Source: Streptomyces sp. CB02056
Lineage (GTDB): Bacteria; Actinomycetota; Actinomycetes; Streptomycetales; Streptomycetaceae
DNA length: 64,000 bases
Assembly (NCBI RefSeq): GCF_001905545.1
Contig: NZ_LIPD01000010.1
Span: 248,001-312,000, forward strand
Direction of reading: 5' to 3'
Each line of letters begins with the position of its first letter. The first letter of the stretch is position 1. Below are positions 8,284 through 17,229 of the stretch, piece by piece. Below the pieces are notes generated by a model. That model had not been told where the DNA came from. It was given only the letters and a program-made list of their open reading frames with translations, and ran no database searches. The translations under genes and the position numbers were made by a program.

Positions 8284-9153
8284 ATGGACGCGTTCGAACA
8301 CCCGGGCGGGCAGGCCGCCGTTCCCCCGGGAGTGGAGCTGGAAGGCCTGGTACGGCTGCTGGACCGGCGCGGCGCGGTGGTGCTCAGCGGGGCCGGCCTG
8401 TCCACCGAGTCCGGTATCCCCGACTACCGCGGCGCCACCGGCCGCCGCCGCAGCGGCACCCCGATGACGTACCAGGAGTTCACCGGCAGCGCGGAGGCCC
8501 GGCGCCGCTACTGGGCCCGCAGCCACACCGGCTGGCCCGCGATCGCCGGGGCCCGGCCCAACGCCGGGCACCACGCGGTGGAACGGCTGCGCCGGGCCGG
8601 GCACGTCGCGGCGGTCATCACCCAGAACGTGGACGGCCTCCACCACGCGGCCGGCACCCGGGAGGCCGTCGAGCTGCACGGCGGACTCCGCCGGGTGGTC
8701 TGCCTCGACTGCCGCCGCACCAGCACCCGGGCCGAGCTGGACGGACGGCTGGAGGAGCTCAACCCGGGCTTCCGGTCGGCCCGGGCGGAGCTGCGGCCCG
8801 ACGGCGACGCGCGGCTGCCGCAGTCCGCGGTGGACGGCTTCCGGGTCGCCGCCTGCACGGCGTGCGGCGGCGTGCTCAAGCCCGACGTGGTCTTCTTCGG
8901 TGAGAACGTCCCACCGCCCCGGGTCGAGCACTGCTACGAACTGGTCGACGCGGCGGGCTCGTTGGTGGTCCTCGGATCCTCCCTGGCGGTCCTGTCCGGG
9001 CTGCGCTTCGTCCGCCGCGCCGCCCGGGCCCGGCTGCCGGTCGCGATCGTCAACCAGGGGCCGACACGCGGGGACGAACTCGCCGGGCTCCGCCTCGACC
9101 TGCCACTGGGGGCGGCCATGACGGAGGTCGCCCGGCTGCTCGACGCGGCCTGA
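8284..9153 (+). CDS. Sir2-family NAD-dependent protein deacylase (sirtuin)
   Basis: 289 residues with all sirtuin signatures: GAGLSTESGIPDYR (36-49) for NAD, TQNVDGLH (113-120), catalytic H132 in ELHGG, and the zinc pairs C140/C143 and C191/C194, followed by KPDVVFFGE and GSSL. It should remove acyl groups from lysines, producing nicotinamide and O-acyl-ADP-ribose. The ATG has no clear ribosome site; TAACCT lies nine bases upstream, which suggests a leaderless transcript. The residues after the second zinc pair are close to the family norm, so activity is expected. Confidence 0.92.
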   Translation: MDAFEHPGGQAAVPPGVELEGLVRLLDRRGAVVLSGAGLSTESGIPDYRGATGRRRSGTPMTYQEFTGSAEARRRYWARSHTGWPAIAGARPNAGHHAVERLRRAGHVAAVITQNVDGLHHAAGTREAVELHGGLRRVVCLDCRRTSTRAELDGRLEELNPGFRSARAELRPDGDARLPQSAVDGFRVAACTACGGVLKPDVVFFGENVPPPRVEHCYELVDAAGSLVVLGSSLAVLSGLRFVRRAARARLPVAIVNQGPTRGDELAGLRLDLPLGAAMTEVARLLDAA

Positions 9154-9195
9154 CCGGGTCGGCCGGCGTTCCGGCCAGCCCGATCGGTGCCCCGG

Positions 9196-9858
9196 TCAGC
9201 CGGCGGGCAGGGCCGGTCGGCCCGGTACCCACAGCGGCACCCGGCCGGCGCGCGGCATGGAACGTGCCGCGTCCTGTTCCAGCTGGCCGGCCACCCGCTC
9301 CGGATCGCCCTCGCACAGCTCCACCAGCGCGGCCGCGGCGATCCGGGTGCAGCACAGCACCAGCGCCAGGGTGTCCTGGCGGCAGTGCCGCTCCCGCACG
9401 TACGCCTCGGCGCGCTCCTCGATCCGGCGGGCGTGATCCGGCCCGTCCTCGGCGGTCAGCGCCTGGACCCCGTGCCACACCAGGGTCAGCGCACAGGGCT
9501 CGGCCGGGTGCGAGGCGCCCTCCCGACGCGCCTGCTCCCGGGCCTCCGCCGAGCGCTGCCCGAGCCACTCCAGGGCCGCCGGACCGTCCTCCCGGCAGGA
9601 GCGCAGCACCAGCTCCGCGGCCCGGGCGACGACGGCCCGCAGCACCTCCGGCGCGGGCGCCCGCAACCCGGACGCGGGCCCGTCCCCGAACGCCAGCCAG
9701 GCATCGGCGAACGAGGCCGCCCGCAACCCGCCCACCCAGGCCGGCGCCCCGCCCTCCGTACTCAGCCAGTCCTGCGCCCCCAGTCGCACCAGCCCCACGG
9801 CCGCCAGGCGCACCGCGTCCCCGTCCAGCTCCCGCAACCATCCATTCCGCACCAGCAC
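9196..9858 (-). CDS. Hypothetical protein
   Basis: 220 residues from GTG, preceded by a GGGGGTG ribosome site. The protein is Ala/Leu/Arg-rich and predicted helical, without a signal peptide or membrane segment. It looks like the small helical proteins of unknown function that are common in Streptomyces. No motif is recognised. It is convergent with the sirtuin gene, 42 bases apart. Confidence 0.6.
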   Translation of the reverse strand: MLVRNGWLRELDGDAVRLAAVGLVRLGAQDWLSTEGGAPAWVGGLRAASFADAWLAFGDGPASGLRAPAPEVLRAVVARAAELVLRSCREDGPAALEWLGQRSAEAREQARREGASHPAEPCALTLVWHGVQALTAEDGPDHARRIEERAEAYVRERHCRQDTLALVLCCTRIAAAALVELCEGDPERVAGQLEQDAARSMPRAGRVPLWVPGRPALPAG

Positions 9859-10616
9859 ACACCCCCGTCAGCGGTTCATCCCCGTGAGGCTCATCCCACC
9901 ACACCGGGACGGGAACGAACTAGACAGGGGCACGTCACAATCCGGAAGCAGGCCTTCCGGGTGGTTCTCCCGCGGGGACAGCCGCGCCGCGGGGGCGGGT
10001 GGCGGGATCGTCCGGTCGCGCTGCGGTCGGATCGGCGGCGCGGCGCGGCATGGCGCGGCGGGGGCGGCGGGATCCGGCCAGGGTTCGGCCGGGTGTGCGG
10101 GCCGCCGCATGGGGTGGCCGGGTTTCGGTGTGACGGCCGTGGCGTGTTCGGTCGTTCGGGGTGTGGGCGTCGGGTGAGTTGGGCAGGGACGCGTCAGGAC
10201 CCGGGCGGCTGTGCGGACGCCCGGTGCGTCAGGGCTGGGCCGGTCACGGCCCGCCGTCAGTGTGCCGTGAGCCTGTCGACCGGGCCGCGGGCGCCCTTCA
10301 CCGATCCCGCCGGGTCGATCACCGGTAGCGGACCCCACGGATGGTGCGGGTGGCGTCCGGCGCGAGGGTGATCCGTTCGGGCCGGTCGACGCCCGCGGCC
10401 CGGACGGTGGGCGGGTGCGGCGCGGCGTGCTCGGCGAACGCGACCGGCTGGTCCGTGACTTGGGCGCCGGTGCGGTGGCCCGGGGCCTCGCGGGTGGTGC
10501 GTGCGGCCGTGCGGTCTCGATGGGCGCCGGACTCCAGCGTGCGGCCGGGAGCGCCGGCGCCGGGGAAGCAGGGGAGCGATGGGTGGGCCGGTTGCGACTG
10601 AAGGGACGGACCGAAG
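9859..10616. other. 758-base intergenic region without a convincing gene
   Basis: Both strands hold short open frames, but none has a ribosome site with a credible product. One minus-strand frame stays open for about 128 codons (stop at 10319-10321) and lacks a usable start. Its end reads ERITLAPDATRTIRGVRYR, which could be the tail of a decayed gene. The 3' end carries the ribosome site of the MFS gene. Confidence 0.4.
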
Positions 10617-11888
10617 ATGGATGTGACGACGCGGACGGCGGTCGCGGCGGACCGCGCAGCGGAGGGGGAGGCGCGACACCGGACCTCGGCGGGGGTGTTC
10701 TGGCGCTACTGGACCGGATCGCTGGTCAGCCGGCTCGGGAACCAGGTGTCCGTCGTGGCCCTGCCGCTGATCGCCGTGCTCACCCTGCACGCGACGGCCT
10801 GGCAGGTCGGCCTGGTCACCGGCGCCGGGTACCTGGCCTGGCTGCTGGTCGGACTGCCGGCCGGGGTCCTGGTCCACCGGCTCCCGCTGCGCGGCACCCA
10901 GGTGGCGATGGACCTGTTGCGCGGGGCGGCGGTGGCCTCGGTGCCGGTGGCGGCGGCCCTGGGCGTACTGGGCCTGCCGCAGCTGGTGGTGGTCGCGCTG
11001 CTGGTCGGGCTGGCGGGTGTGGTCTTCGACGTCGGCAACTCCACCTTCCTGCCCTCGATCGTCGCCAAGGAGGAGCTGACCGTCCGCAACAGCCTGCTCT
11101 CCGGCAGCAGCGCCGCGACCGAACTGGCCGGCCCCTCGCTGGGCGGGGTGCTGGTCCAACTCGTCGGCGGCGCGGCCGCGATGGTGCTGGACGCCGTCAG
11201 CTACCTGGTCTCGGCGGCGCTGCTGCGCAGTCTGCCGCGCGCGGAGCGGCCCGCCCGGCGGCCGGGCGGCGCGGGGATGGGGAAGCAGATCCGCGAGGGC
11301 TGGCACTTCGTCACCCGGCATCCGGTGATCGGGCCGTGTGCCGCCTACGCCACCGCGGTCAACTTCGTCTCCGGTGGGCTGATGACGCTCACTCCGGTGT
11401 TCCTGGTGGACGCCCTCGACGCCCCGGCCGCGGCCGTCGGCGCGCTGATGGCCACCGGCGGCCTGGGCAGCCTGGTCGGCGCCGTCCTGACGCCCCGGGT
11501 GGTCTCCCGGATCGGCAGCGGCGGGGCCCTGCGGTGGTCGGCACGGATCGCCGCGCTCGTCACCTTCCTGCTCCCGGCGGCCGGTTCGGGGTGGGCGGTG
11601 CTGCTCTTCGCCCTCGGCAACGCGGGCTTCGCGGCGGGCGTCGTGGTCACCACCATCGTCGCCCGCACCCACCGGCAGACCCACACTCCGCCGGAGCTGC
11701 TCCCGAGGGTGATGGCCACCGTCCGGTTCGTCTCCTGGGGCTCCATCCCGGTCGGCGCGCTGTTGGCCGGTGCCGCCTCCACGGCCTGGGGGCCGCGTAC
11801 GGCGCTGCTCCTGCTGGCGGTGTGCAGCCTGGCCGGCCCGGTGATCCTGACGGCCGGTTCGCTCCGCCGTCGGCGCGACCTCGCCTGA
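10617..11888 (+). CDS. MFS transporter (MFS_3/EntS-like exporter)
   Basis: 423 residues with about twelve membrane segments. After a charged N-terminus, FWRYWTGSLVSRLGNQVSVVALPLIAV and LPAGVLVHRLPLRGTQVAMDLLRG match the MFS_3 exporter family (enterobactin exporter EntS, chloramphenicol and macrolide exporters). AAGGGACGG precedes the ATG at good spacing. It stands alone, with no linked biosynthetic or regulatory gene, so the substrate is open; drug or siderophore export is the usual role. Confidence 0.85.
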   Translation: MDVTTRTAVAADRAAEGEARHRTSAGVFWRYWTGSLVSRLGNQVSVVALPLIAVLTLHATAWQVGLVTGAGYLAWLLVGLPAGVLVHRLPLRGTQVAMDLLRGAAVASVPVAAALGVLGLPQLVVVALLVGLAGVVFDVGNSTFLPSIVAKEELTVRNSLLSGSSAATELAGPSLGGVLVQLVGGAAAMVLDAVSYLVSAALLRSLPRAERPARRPGGAGMGKQIREGWHFVTRHPVIGPCAAYATAVNFVSGGLMTLTPVFLVDALDAPAAAVGALMATGGLGSLVGAVLTPRVVSRIGSGGALRWSARIAALVTFLLPAAGSGWAVLLFALGNAGFAAGVVVTTIVARTHRQTHTPPELLPRVMATVRFVSWGSIPVGALLAGAASTAWGPRTALLLLAVCSLAGPVILTAGSLRRRRDLA

Positions 11889-12057
11889 CCTCGGCCCTCG
11901 GGCTTCCCGGCGGGTCCGCCGAGCCATCGCGAGATGTCCTGACGCAGCGTCACCACCCGGTTTTTGCAGGGGTGTTGATTCGAGTGTCGAAGGCCCTCGC
12001 GCGGCACAGCCGGGGGAGTGGAACGGCGGGGGCCGTGTACGGATAGCCTGGGCCGCC

Positions 12058-12504
12058 ATGATGCGTGTGTGGATGCTGCCGTTGTTGTTGGTGCTCTGCG
12101 GTGCGGCCGTCGCGGGCGGACTCGTGTTGAGCGGGAGCCGCGGAGCGGCCGTCGTGTACCTGCTGGGGTTCGCGGGGCTCGCGGCCGTGAGCTCGACCCT
12201 GGTCTTCCCGAAGTCGCTCGGCGCGGCGGAGGCGCAGCGCCGCAGCGCGGCCGACGGCCGGCCGGTGGTGTACTGGCGGCCGGGCTGCAGGTACTGCCTG
12301 CGGCTGCGGATCCGGCTGGGCCGGGCGGCCCGGCGGGTGCACTGGGTGAACATCTGGAGCGACCCGGAGGCGGCCGCGGTGGTGCGCGCGGCCAACGACG
12401 GCAACGAGACCGTGCCGACCGTCGTCGTGACCGGCCGGCCGCACACCAACCCCGACCCCGCATGGGTGCGCGGACAGCTGTCCGACGCCACCGCGAAGCG
12501 CTGA
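12058..12504 (+). CDS. Membrane-anchored glutaredoxin/mycoredoxin-like protein
   Basis: 148 residues. Two hydrophobic segments (residues ~5-25 and ~30-48) tether a C-terminal thioredoxin-fold domain. YWRPGCRYCLRLR carries a CxxC active site and VPTVVV the cis-proline that contacts the substrate disulfide. Soluble mycoredoxins reduce mycothiol mixed disulfides; the topology suggests the redox domain faces the cytoplasm at the membrane. TAGCCT sits about a dozen bases before the ATG and no ribosome site is seen, which suggests a leaderless start. Confidence 0.8.
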   Translation: MMRVWMLPLLLVLCGAAVAGGLVLSGSRGAAVVYLLGFAGLAAVSSTLVFPKSLGAAEAQRRSAADGRPVVYWRPGCRYCLRLRIRLGRAARRVHWVNIWSDPEAAAVVRAANDGNETVPTVVVTGRPHTNPDPAWVRGQLSDATAKR

Positions 12505-12732
12505 CCGCCCGTCGGCGCGGCCGTACCGACGGCGGTGGCAGGGGATTTGAGTACGGCTCAGCGCCGGCGTGACCGGAGCCGTGCGGCCAGGGGCGTTGCA
12601 GTTCGGTGACACGGAAGGCTCCATTCCGTCGACTGTTCGCACTACCTTCGAACTGCACGCGAAGCCGCCCTCCGGTCCCCGCAGGAGAGGGCGCCGCGCG
12701 CTCCTCACCCGCACTTCGCTCAGGAGAACCGC

Positions 12733-13446
12733 ATGCCCTTCTCGACGATCCGCCGCGCGACCACTGCCCGTACGCTGGCCGGAACCGTCCTGACCGCGGC
12801 CCTGCTGGTGCCCGCCGCGACGGCCTGCTCCTCCACGTCGGGCGCGACCGGCGCGGCCGCGCCGACCACCGCGGCGGCCGCCGCCACCGCGCCGCCCGCC
12901 GCGCCCGCCACCGAGCCTCCGGCCACGGCCTCCGCCGCGCCCACCCCGACCGGCACGCGCGGCGCCACCCCTCCGGCCGCCGCGCCCAGCGGGCACGCCG
13001 CGACCACGTCGGCCACCCCGCCCAAGGGGGGCCAGGGCGTCCGTACCGAGACCCTGGTGGACGGCAGCAAGGCCGAGATCCACGACCTCGGCAACCAGCA
13101 CTACACCGCCAAGATCGTCAACGCCGGTCAGGTCCTCGCCACCATGGAGACGAAGGAGCACGACGACGGGCTCGACGCCAACGGCATGTTCGTCATGCTC
13201 TCGCTGGACGGCCGGATCCGCTCCTGGATGGGCGGCAGCCACCAGGGGCCGGGCACCTTCAAGCTGGCGGGCGGCTGGACGGCCAAGGTCACGAAGGTCG
13301 GCGAACTCCGGTACCGCGCGGAGATCCTCGGCAACGAGAACGCGGTGTACGGCACGCTGGAGGCGAACCAGCACGATGTCGGGGTCGACGCCAACGGCGT
13401 CTCCATCGTGCTCAGCGCCGGCGGCGAGATCAGCGCCCACGAGTGA
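12733..13446 (+). CDS. Secreted or lipid-anchored protein with a duplicated domain
   Basis: 237 residues. A signal peptide ends in LLVPAATAC, a weak lipobox, followed by a long Ala/Pro/Thr linker (residues ~35-100). The rest is two related units of about 55 residues: one contains HYTAKIVNAGQVLATMETK then DDGLDANGMFVMLSLDGRI, the other RYRAEILGNENAVYGTLEAN then DVGVDANGVSIVLSAGGEI. The repeated VDANG/LDANG motif marks an internal duplication. I recognise no family. Confidence 0.75.
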   Translation: MPFSTIRRATTARTLAGTVLTAALLVPAATACSSTSGATGAAAPTTAAAAATAPPAAPATEPPATASAAPTPTGTRGATPPAAAPSGHAATTSATPPKGGQGVRTETLVDGSKAEIHDLGNQHYTAKIVNAGQVLATMETKEHDDGLDANGMFVMLSLDGRIRSWMGGSHQGPGTFKLAGGWTAKVTKVGELRYRAEILGNENAVYGTLEANQHDVGVDANGVSIVLSAGGEISAHE

Positions 13447-13560
13447 GCGCGCCGGCACCCGGACACGCCGGACGGCGGAGCCACCGACCCGATCGGTGAC
13501 ACCGCCCTCCGGACCTGGTCCAAGTCCCTTGGTGGCCAATGACGTTGAAAAGCAGGGTCG

Positions 13561-14583
13561 CTAGCGGACCTCGGCCACCAGGGCCCCGTACTTCGCCTTG
13601 ATGTCCGCCTCGGCGGACTGCCACTGCGGGGTGTCGACCACGACGCCGGTGCCGTCGATGGCGAGCGTCAGCCCGTCGATCACCACGCCCCTGGCCCGCC
13701 ACTCCTCGGTGTCCGCGCGGATCCGGTTCAGGACGGTCATGAGCTGCTCGCGGGAGCCCGCGGCGTCGGCGAACCGCACCTTCACCGTGGGCCAGTCGGC
13801 CGCCCTCGCGGTCACGGCGGCGTCCAGGCCGCTGCCGGGGACCCGCATCACGTAGAGCGTGTCCGTGTTCCTGTCGCGGCACGTGCCGAAGTAGTGGTCC
13901 GGGTAGTCGGTCATCGCCAGCGTCTCGATGGACTCACCCGCCCGGGTCACGCGGGCCTCCGCCGGGTCTTCCGACGACAGCGACGACGGCGAGCCCGAGC
14001 CCGAGGCCGAGCCCGAGGCCGAGTCCGTGGGCAGGGGCGACGGCGAGCCGGACGACGACGGGAGGCCGGAGAACGGCGTGCCTGTCGACGGGACGTCCGA
14101 GGACGAGTGTCCCGGCGGAAGGGTGGCAGGCGACAACAGGCCCAACCAAGGGGAGCCCGGCGGCGGCGTCCACGACGACGAGTAGCCCGACGAGGTGATC
14201 GCCGACGGCGTCTCCCAGGGCTGCTGGCTGGAGTGCTGGTGCCAGCCCGGTGTCCGCATCGACGTGGGCCCGTTCACACAGTTCAGCATCACGGCGGTGC
14301 GCCCCGGCGCCGTCGCCCCCGCCGTCGGAGTCAGCACGCTGAGGCCCGTCCCGGCCGCCCCCGTACGGTCGCTCCCGGGGCCGCCGCCACCGAGCTGCGT
14401 CAGCGCTCCCGCTCCGAGGACCAGCACCGCGGCCGCCGTCACCCCCCGTACGGCGGCCTGCCGCCGGGCGCGCCGACGCCCGGCCCGGTGCAGTTCGGCC
14501 AGCGGCGGGGTGCCGGCGATCCCTGCCGCGTGTGTTCCGAGCCGGGTGACCAGCTCCTCCTCGAACCTGTCCTCAGCGCTCAC
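13561..14583 (-). CDS. Membrane partner of the SigE-family sigma factor (anti-sigma-like)
   Basis: 340 residues. The N-terminus (EELVTRLGTHAAGIAG..LAELHRAGRRRARRQ) is cytoplasmic, followed by one membrane helix (VRGVTAAAVLVLGAGALTQL), a Ser/Pro/Gly-rich stalk of about 130 residues and a C-terminal folded domain. Its GTG start overlaps the sigma factor's last codons by 11 bases, so the genes are coupled. The position and topology suit a membrane regulator of the sigma factor, but no zinc-binding anti-sigma (HxxxCxxC) motif is present, so this is inference. The stalk is encoded by repetitive sequence. Confidence 0.7.
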   Translation of the reverse strand: MSAEDRFEEELVTRLGTHAAGIAGTPPLAELHRAGRRRARRQAAVRGVTAAAVLVLGAGALTQLGGGGPGSDRTGAAGTGLSVLTPTAGATAPGRTAVMLNCVNGPTSMRTPGWHQHSSQQPWETPSAITSSGYSSSWTPPPGSPWLGLLSPATLPPGHSSSDVPSTGTPFSGLPSSSGSPSPLPTDSASGSASGSGSPSSLSSEDPAEARVTRAGESIETLAMTDYPDHYFGTCRDRNTDTLYVMRVPGSGLDAAVTARAADWPTVKVRFADAAGSREQLMTVLNRIRADTEEWRARGVVIDGLTLAIDGTGVVVDTPQWQSAEADIKAKYGALVAEVR

Positions 14584-15094
14584 GGCCTACCAGCTCCCTC
14601 ACGTTTTCCATGTCCTGTCGAAGCGCCTTGATCCCGCGCGCCAGGTGCGTCTTCGCCGTGGGCACCGAGCACCCCAGCTCCTCCGCCACCTGCGCGACCG
14701 GCAGGTCCAGGTAGTAGCGCAGCACCACGGCGGCCCGCTGCCGCTTGGGCAGTCCGGCCAGTGCCGCCGCCAGCTGGTCGTCCCGTTCGCCCTCCGGCGC
14801 CGCCGGTCCGTCCGGCAGCGCGGAGGTGAGCACTTCGCGTCTGGTCCGCCGCCAGCGCGAGACGTGGGTGCGGACCATCGTCCTGCGGACGTACCCCTCG
14901 GTCGCGGCCGTGTCCCGGATCGTCGAACGCTTCGGGTACACCTGCGCGAGGGCGTCGTGCAGCAGGTCCCGGGCGTCGTGGACGTCACCCGTGATCAGGT
15001 ACGCCCCCCGCAGCAGGGCCTGGTACCGGGCTACGACGAACTCGTCGAACGGGTCGGATCCGGAGCCCCCCGGGAGGATCGATTCGCGCTTCAT
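14573..15094 (-). CDS. SigE-family ECF RNA polymerase sigma factor
   Basis: 173 residues. Region 2 covers about residues 15-85 (FDEFVVARYQALLRGAYLITGD, DARDLLHDALAQVY) and region 4 about 105-165 (LPKRQRAAVVLRYYLDL, VAQVAEELGCSVPTAKTHLARG). This matches the actinobacterial SigE-family ECF group. Its own upstream region contains GTTGTCATCCG, 16 bases, then CGTCC, seven bases before the ATG, an arrangement shared with the gene at 1827; autoregulation is likely. It is cotranscribed with the membrane protein that follows. Confidence 0.9.
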   Translation of the reverse strand: MKRESILPGGSGSDPFDEFVVARYQALLRGAYLITGDVHDARDLLHDALAQVYPKRSTIRDTAATEGYVRRTMVRTHVSRWRRTRREVLTSALPDGPAAPEGERDDQLAAALAGLPKRQRAAVVLRYYLDLPVAQVAEELGCSVPTAKTHLARGIKALRQDMENVRELVGRER

Positions 15095-15101
15095 GCCTTC
15101 A

Positions 15102-15133
15102 GGACGCCCCAGCCACGGAAAACGGATGACAAC
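15102..15133 (-). promoter_or_regulatory. Putative autoregulatory SigE-family promoter
   Basis: On the minus strand GTTGTCATCCG, a 16-base spacer and CGTCC, then seven bases to the sigma-factor ATG. The same elements with the same spacing occur at 1788-1819. The transcript would be leaderless or nearly so. Confidence 0.55.
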
Positions 15134-15222
15134 CAGCCAGTATTCACGTCCGCGGGGGCGCCGCCCCGCGCCGGGGGAGGGGCACCGGACCCGACGGTCC
15201 GCGAGGCGCCGTTCCGTTTTGG

Positions 15223-15239
15223 TCGCACATCTTGTGCGA
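15223..15239. promoter_or_regulatory. Palindromic operator candidate in the divergent intergenic region
   Basis: TCGCACA, three bases, TGTGCGA is a perfect 7-bp inverted repeat in the 350-base region between the sigma factor and the exported Asp-box protein. It is followed by a second short palindrome (ACACGTGT) near 15273. The remainder of the gap shows nothing else recognisable. Confidence 0.4.
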
Positions 15240-15444
15240 TGTCATGATCCGGCTCACACTTCCGATTTGCGAACACGTGTGCACTTCTGCGCGCGGCACG
15301 CGATCGGGCGGCGTCGCCCCCACGAGCCTCGACGGCGCCGGACCCCTCCGATCCGCACGCGCCAACCGGGGCGGGTCGCCGCGCCCTCGGACCGCGGCCC
15401 GCCCCTCGTCGTCCGTACCTTCCCCCCACGCGAAGGAGCTTCGG

Positions 15445-16965
15445 ATGAAGCACCCGCGCACCCCTGCCCGCTGGCGGCGGCCGTTCGCCGTCGCCGCCGC
15501 GGCCGCCCTCGTCCTGACCGGCGCGGCCTGGAACGCCGCCCCGGCCGCCGGCGCCGCCCCGTACGCCCTGACCGTCGACGGCGGCGGACCGCGCCTGCTG
15601 CAGGTGAGCGCCGACCCGTTCACCGACACCGGGACCGGAAGCCAGCACGCCACCGAGGTGGAGCCCGACACCTTCGCCTACGGCGGCACGATCGTCTCCT
15701 CGTCCCAGGTCGGGCGGTTCCCCGCCGGCGGTTCGGCCGCCCTCAGCTGGAACACCTCGCGGGACGGCGGCGCCACCTGGCGGCACGGCATCCTGCCCGG
15801 CATCACCACCCACCAGGGCGGCGGCAACTGGGCCCGGGCCTCCGACCCCTCGATCGCCTACGACGCCAGGCACGGCACCTGGATGATCGCCGGCCTGGTC
15901 ATCGACGCGGCGATCAACCCCGTCGGGGTGACCGTCAGCCGCTCGGCCGACGGCCTGCGCTGGCAGGACCCGGTGCGGGCGGTCGGCTTCGACGGCCAGG
16001 GCTACGACAAGGAGTGGATCGTCTGCGACAACACCCCGTCCAGCCCGTACTTCGGCACCTGCTACATCGAGGTCGACATCCCCTCCTCCGACAACCTGGT
16101 GGTGATGTCCGCCTCCCGGGACGGCGGCGCCACCTGGTCCGCCCCGTCGGGCCCGTCCGGCGTCAACCTGGGCCTCGGCGGCCAGCCGCTGGTGCAGCCC
16201 GACGGCCGGGTCGTGGTCCCCTTCTCGACCGACACCACCTCGATCCGCTCCTTCAACTCCACCGACGGGGGCCGGTCCTGGGGCTCCACCGTCCTGGTCG
16301 CCGACGTCGTGGCGCACGGCGTCGCGGGCGGCCTGCGCGACGGCGAGGGCCTGCCCTCGGCCGAGATCGACGGCGCCGGCCGGGTCTACGTCGCCTGGCA
16401 GGACTGCCGGTTCCGGGCCGGCTGCCCGGGCAACGACATCGTCTACGCGACCTCGACCGACGGGACCACCTGGTCCGCCGTGACCCGGGTGCCGATCGAC
16501 GCCACCACCAGCGGCGCCGACCACTTCCTCCCCGGCCTCGGCGTCGATCGCGCCACCTCCGGGCGCAGCGCCAAGCTCGGGCTGTACTACTACTTCTATC
16601 CGAACGCCGACTGCACCGACGCCACCTGCGAGTTGGAGGTCGGCTTCATCTCCTCCGCCAACGGCGGCGCCACCTGGAGCGCGCCGCGGACCGTCGCCGG
16701 CCCGATGCCGCTGTCCCGGATCGCCGCCACCGGAGGCGGCGCCATGGTCGGCGACTACCTCTCCACCTCCGTGCTCGACGGCAAGGCGGTGGCGATCTTC
16801 GCGGTCGGCAGGGCCCCGGCCGACGGCCAGGCCTACGACGAGGCCATGTACGCCGTCGAGGGCGGCCTGCCCGTCCGCGGCGGCAGCACCCCGTCCAGCA
16901 CCGGTCCGGTCGCCTTCACCGCGCCCGCCCGGGAGCGGCAGCTGCCGCCGCCGGTCCGTCACTGA
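15445..16965 (+). CDS. Exported Asp-box (sialidase-fold/BNR repeat) protein
   Basis: 506 residues from ATG 15445, preceded by GAAGGAGC; longer in-frame starts lack a ribosome site. The signal peptide (RRPFAVAAAAALVLTG..) ends near residue 35. At least five Asp-box motifs are visible: SRDGGATWRHG, SRDGGATWSAP, STDGGRSWGST, STDGTTWSAV, SANGGATWSAP, indicating a six-bladed beta-propeller. Sialidases and related secreted glycosidases use this fold, but a catalytic Arg triad, Tyr and Glu cannot be assigned by eye. The protein probably acts outside the cell. Its linkage to the sigma factor is divergent, not operonic. Confidence 0.85.
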   Translation: MKHPRTPARWRRPFAVAAAAALVLTGAAWNAAPAAGAAPYALTVDGGGPRLLQVSADPFTDTGTGSQHATEVEPDTFAYGGTIVSSSQVGRFPAGGSAALSWNTSRDGGATWRHGILPGITTHQGGGNWARASDPSIAYDARHGTWMIAGLVIDAAINPVGVTVSRSADGLRWQDPVRAVGFDGQGYDKEWIVCDNTPSSPYFGTCYIEVDIPSSDNLVVMSASRDGGATWSAPSGPSGVNLGLGGQPLVQPDGRVVVPFSTDTTSIRSFNSTDGGRSWGSTVLVADVVAHGVAGGLRDGEGLPSAEIDGAGRVYVAWQDCRFRAGCPGNDIVYATSTDGTTWSAVTRVPIDATTSGADHFLPGLGVDRATSGRSAKLGLYYYFYPNADCTDATCELEVGFISSANGGATWSAPRTVAGPMPLSRIAATGGGAMVGDYLSTSVLDGKAVAIFAVGRAPADGQAYDEAMYAVEGGLPVRGGSTPSSTGPVAFTAPARERQLPPPVRH

Positions 16966-17003
16966 CCCGCCACTGATTCACCGCTGATCCACCGCTGACC
17001 CGC

Positions 17004-17043
17004 CCGGGCCCGTCCTCCCGCCCCACCGGGAGGGCGGGCCCGG
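17004..17043 (+). terminator. Terminator hairpin after the Asp-box protein gene
   Basis: Seventeen-bp stem (CCGGGCCCG.. at 17004-17020 with 17027-17043, one G-T pair) and a six-base loop, 38 bases after the stop. Just upstream the motif CACCGCTGA is tandemly repeated with slight variation (16969-17000). Confidence 0.7.
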
Positions 17044-17229
17044 CCGCGTCCCGAACCGGGTCGGCGCGGCAGCACGGCAGTACGGCGACACGGCAGCGTG
17101 GCGGATTCGACGGAATCCGGCGTGCCGCCCCAGGAGAGCACCAACCAGCTCGCCACGGGCGACTTCCCGGCCGTCATCGGCGACTGCCACGCCGTCCGCG
17201 ACCTCCAGACCCACACGAGCATCGCCCCG

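Noticed and set aside
10319..10703. Open minus-strand frame of about 128 codons before the MFS gene
   Set aside because: No start codon with a ribosome site, and only the last ~30 codons look protein-like; noted only as a possible remnant.
10257..12491. Very long minus-strand open frame opposite the MFS and glutaredoxin genes
   Set aside because: The product is Gly/Arg/Gln/Pro-rich low-complexity sequence, the hallmark of a GC-rich shadow frame; the plus strand has clear membrane and CxxC motifs.
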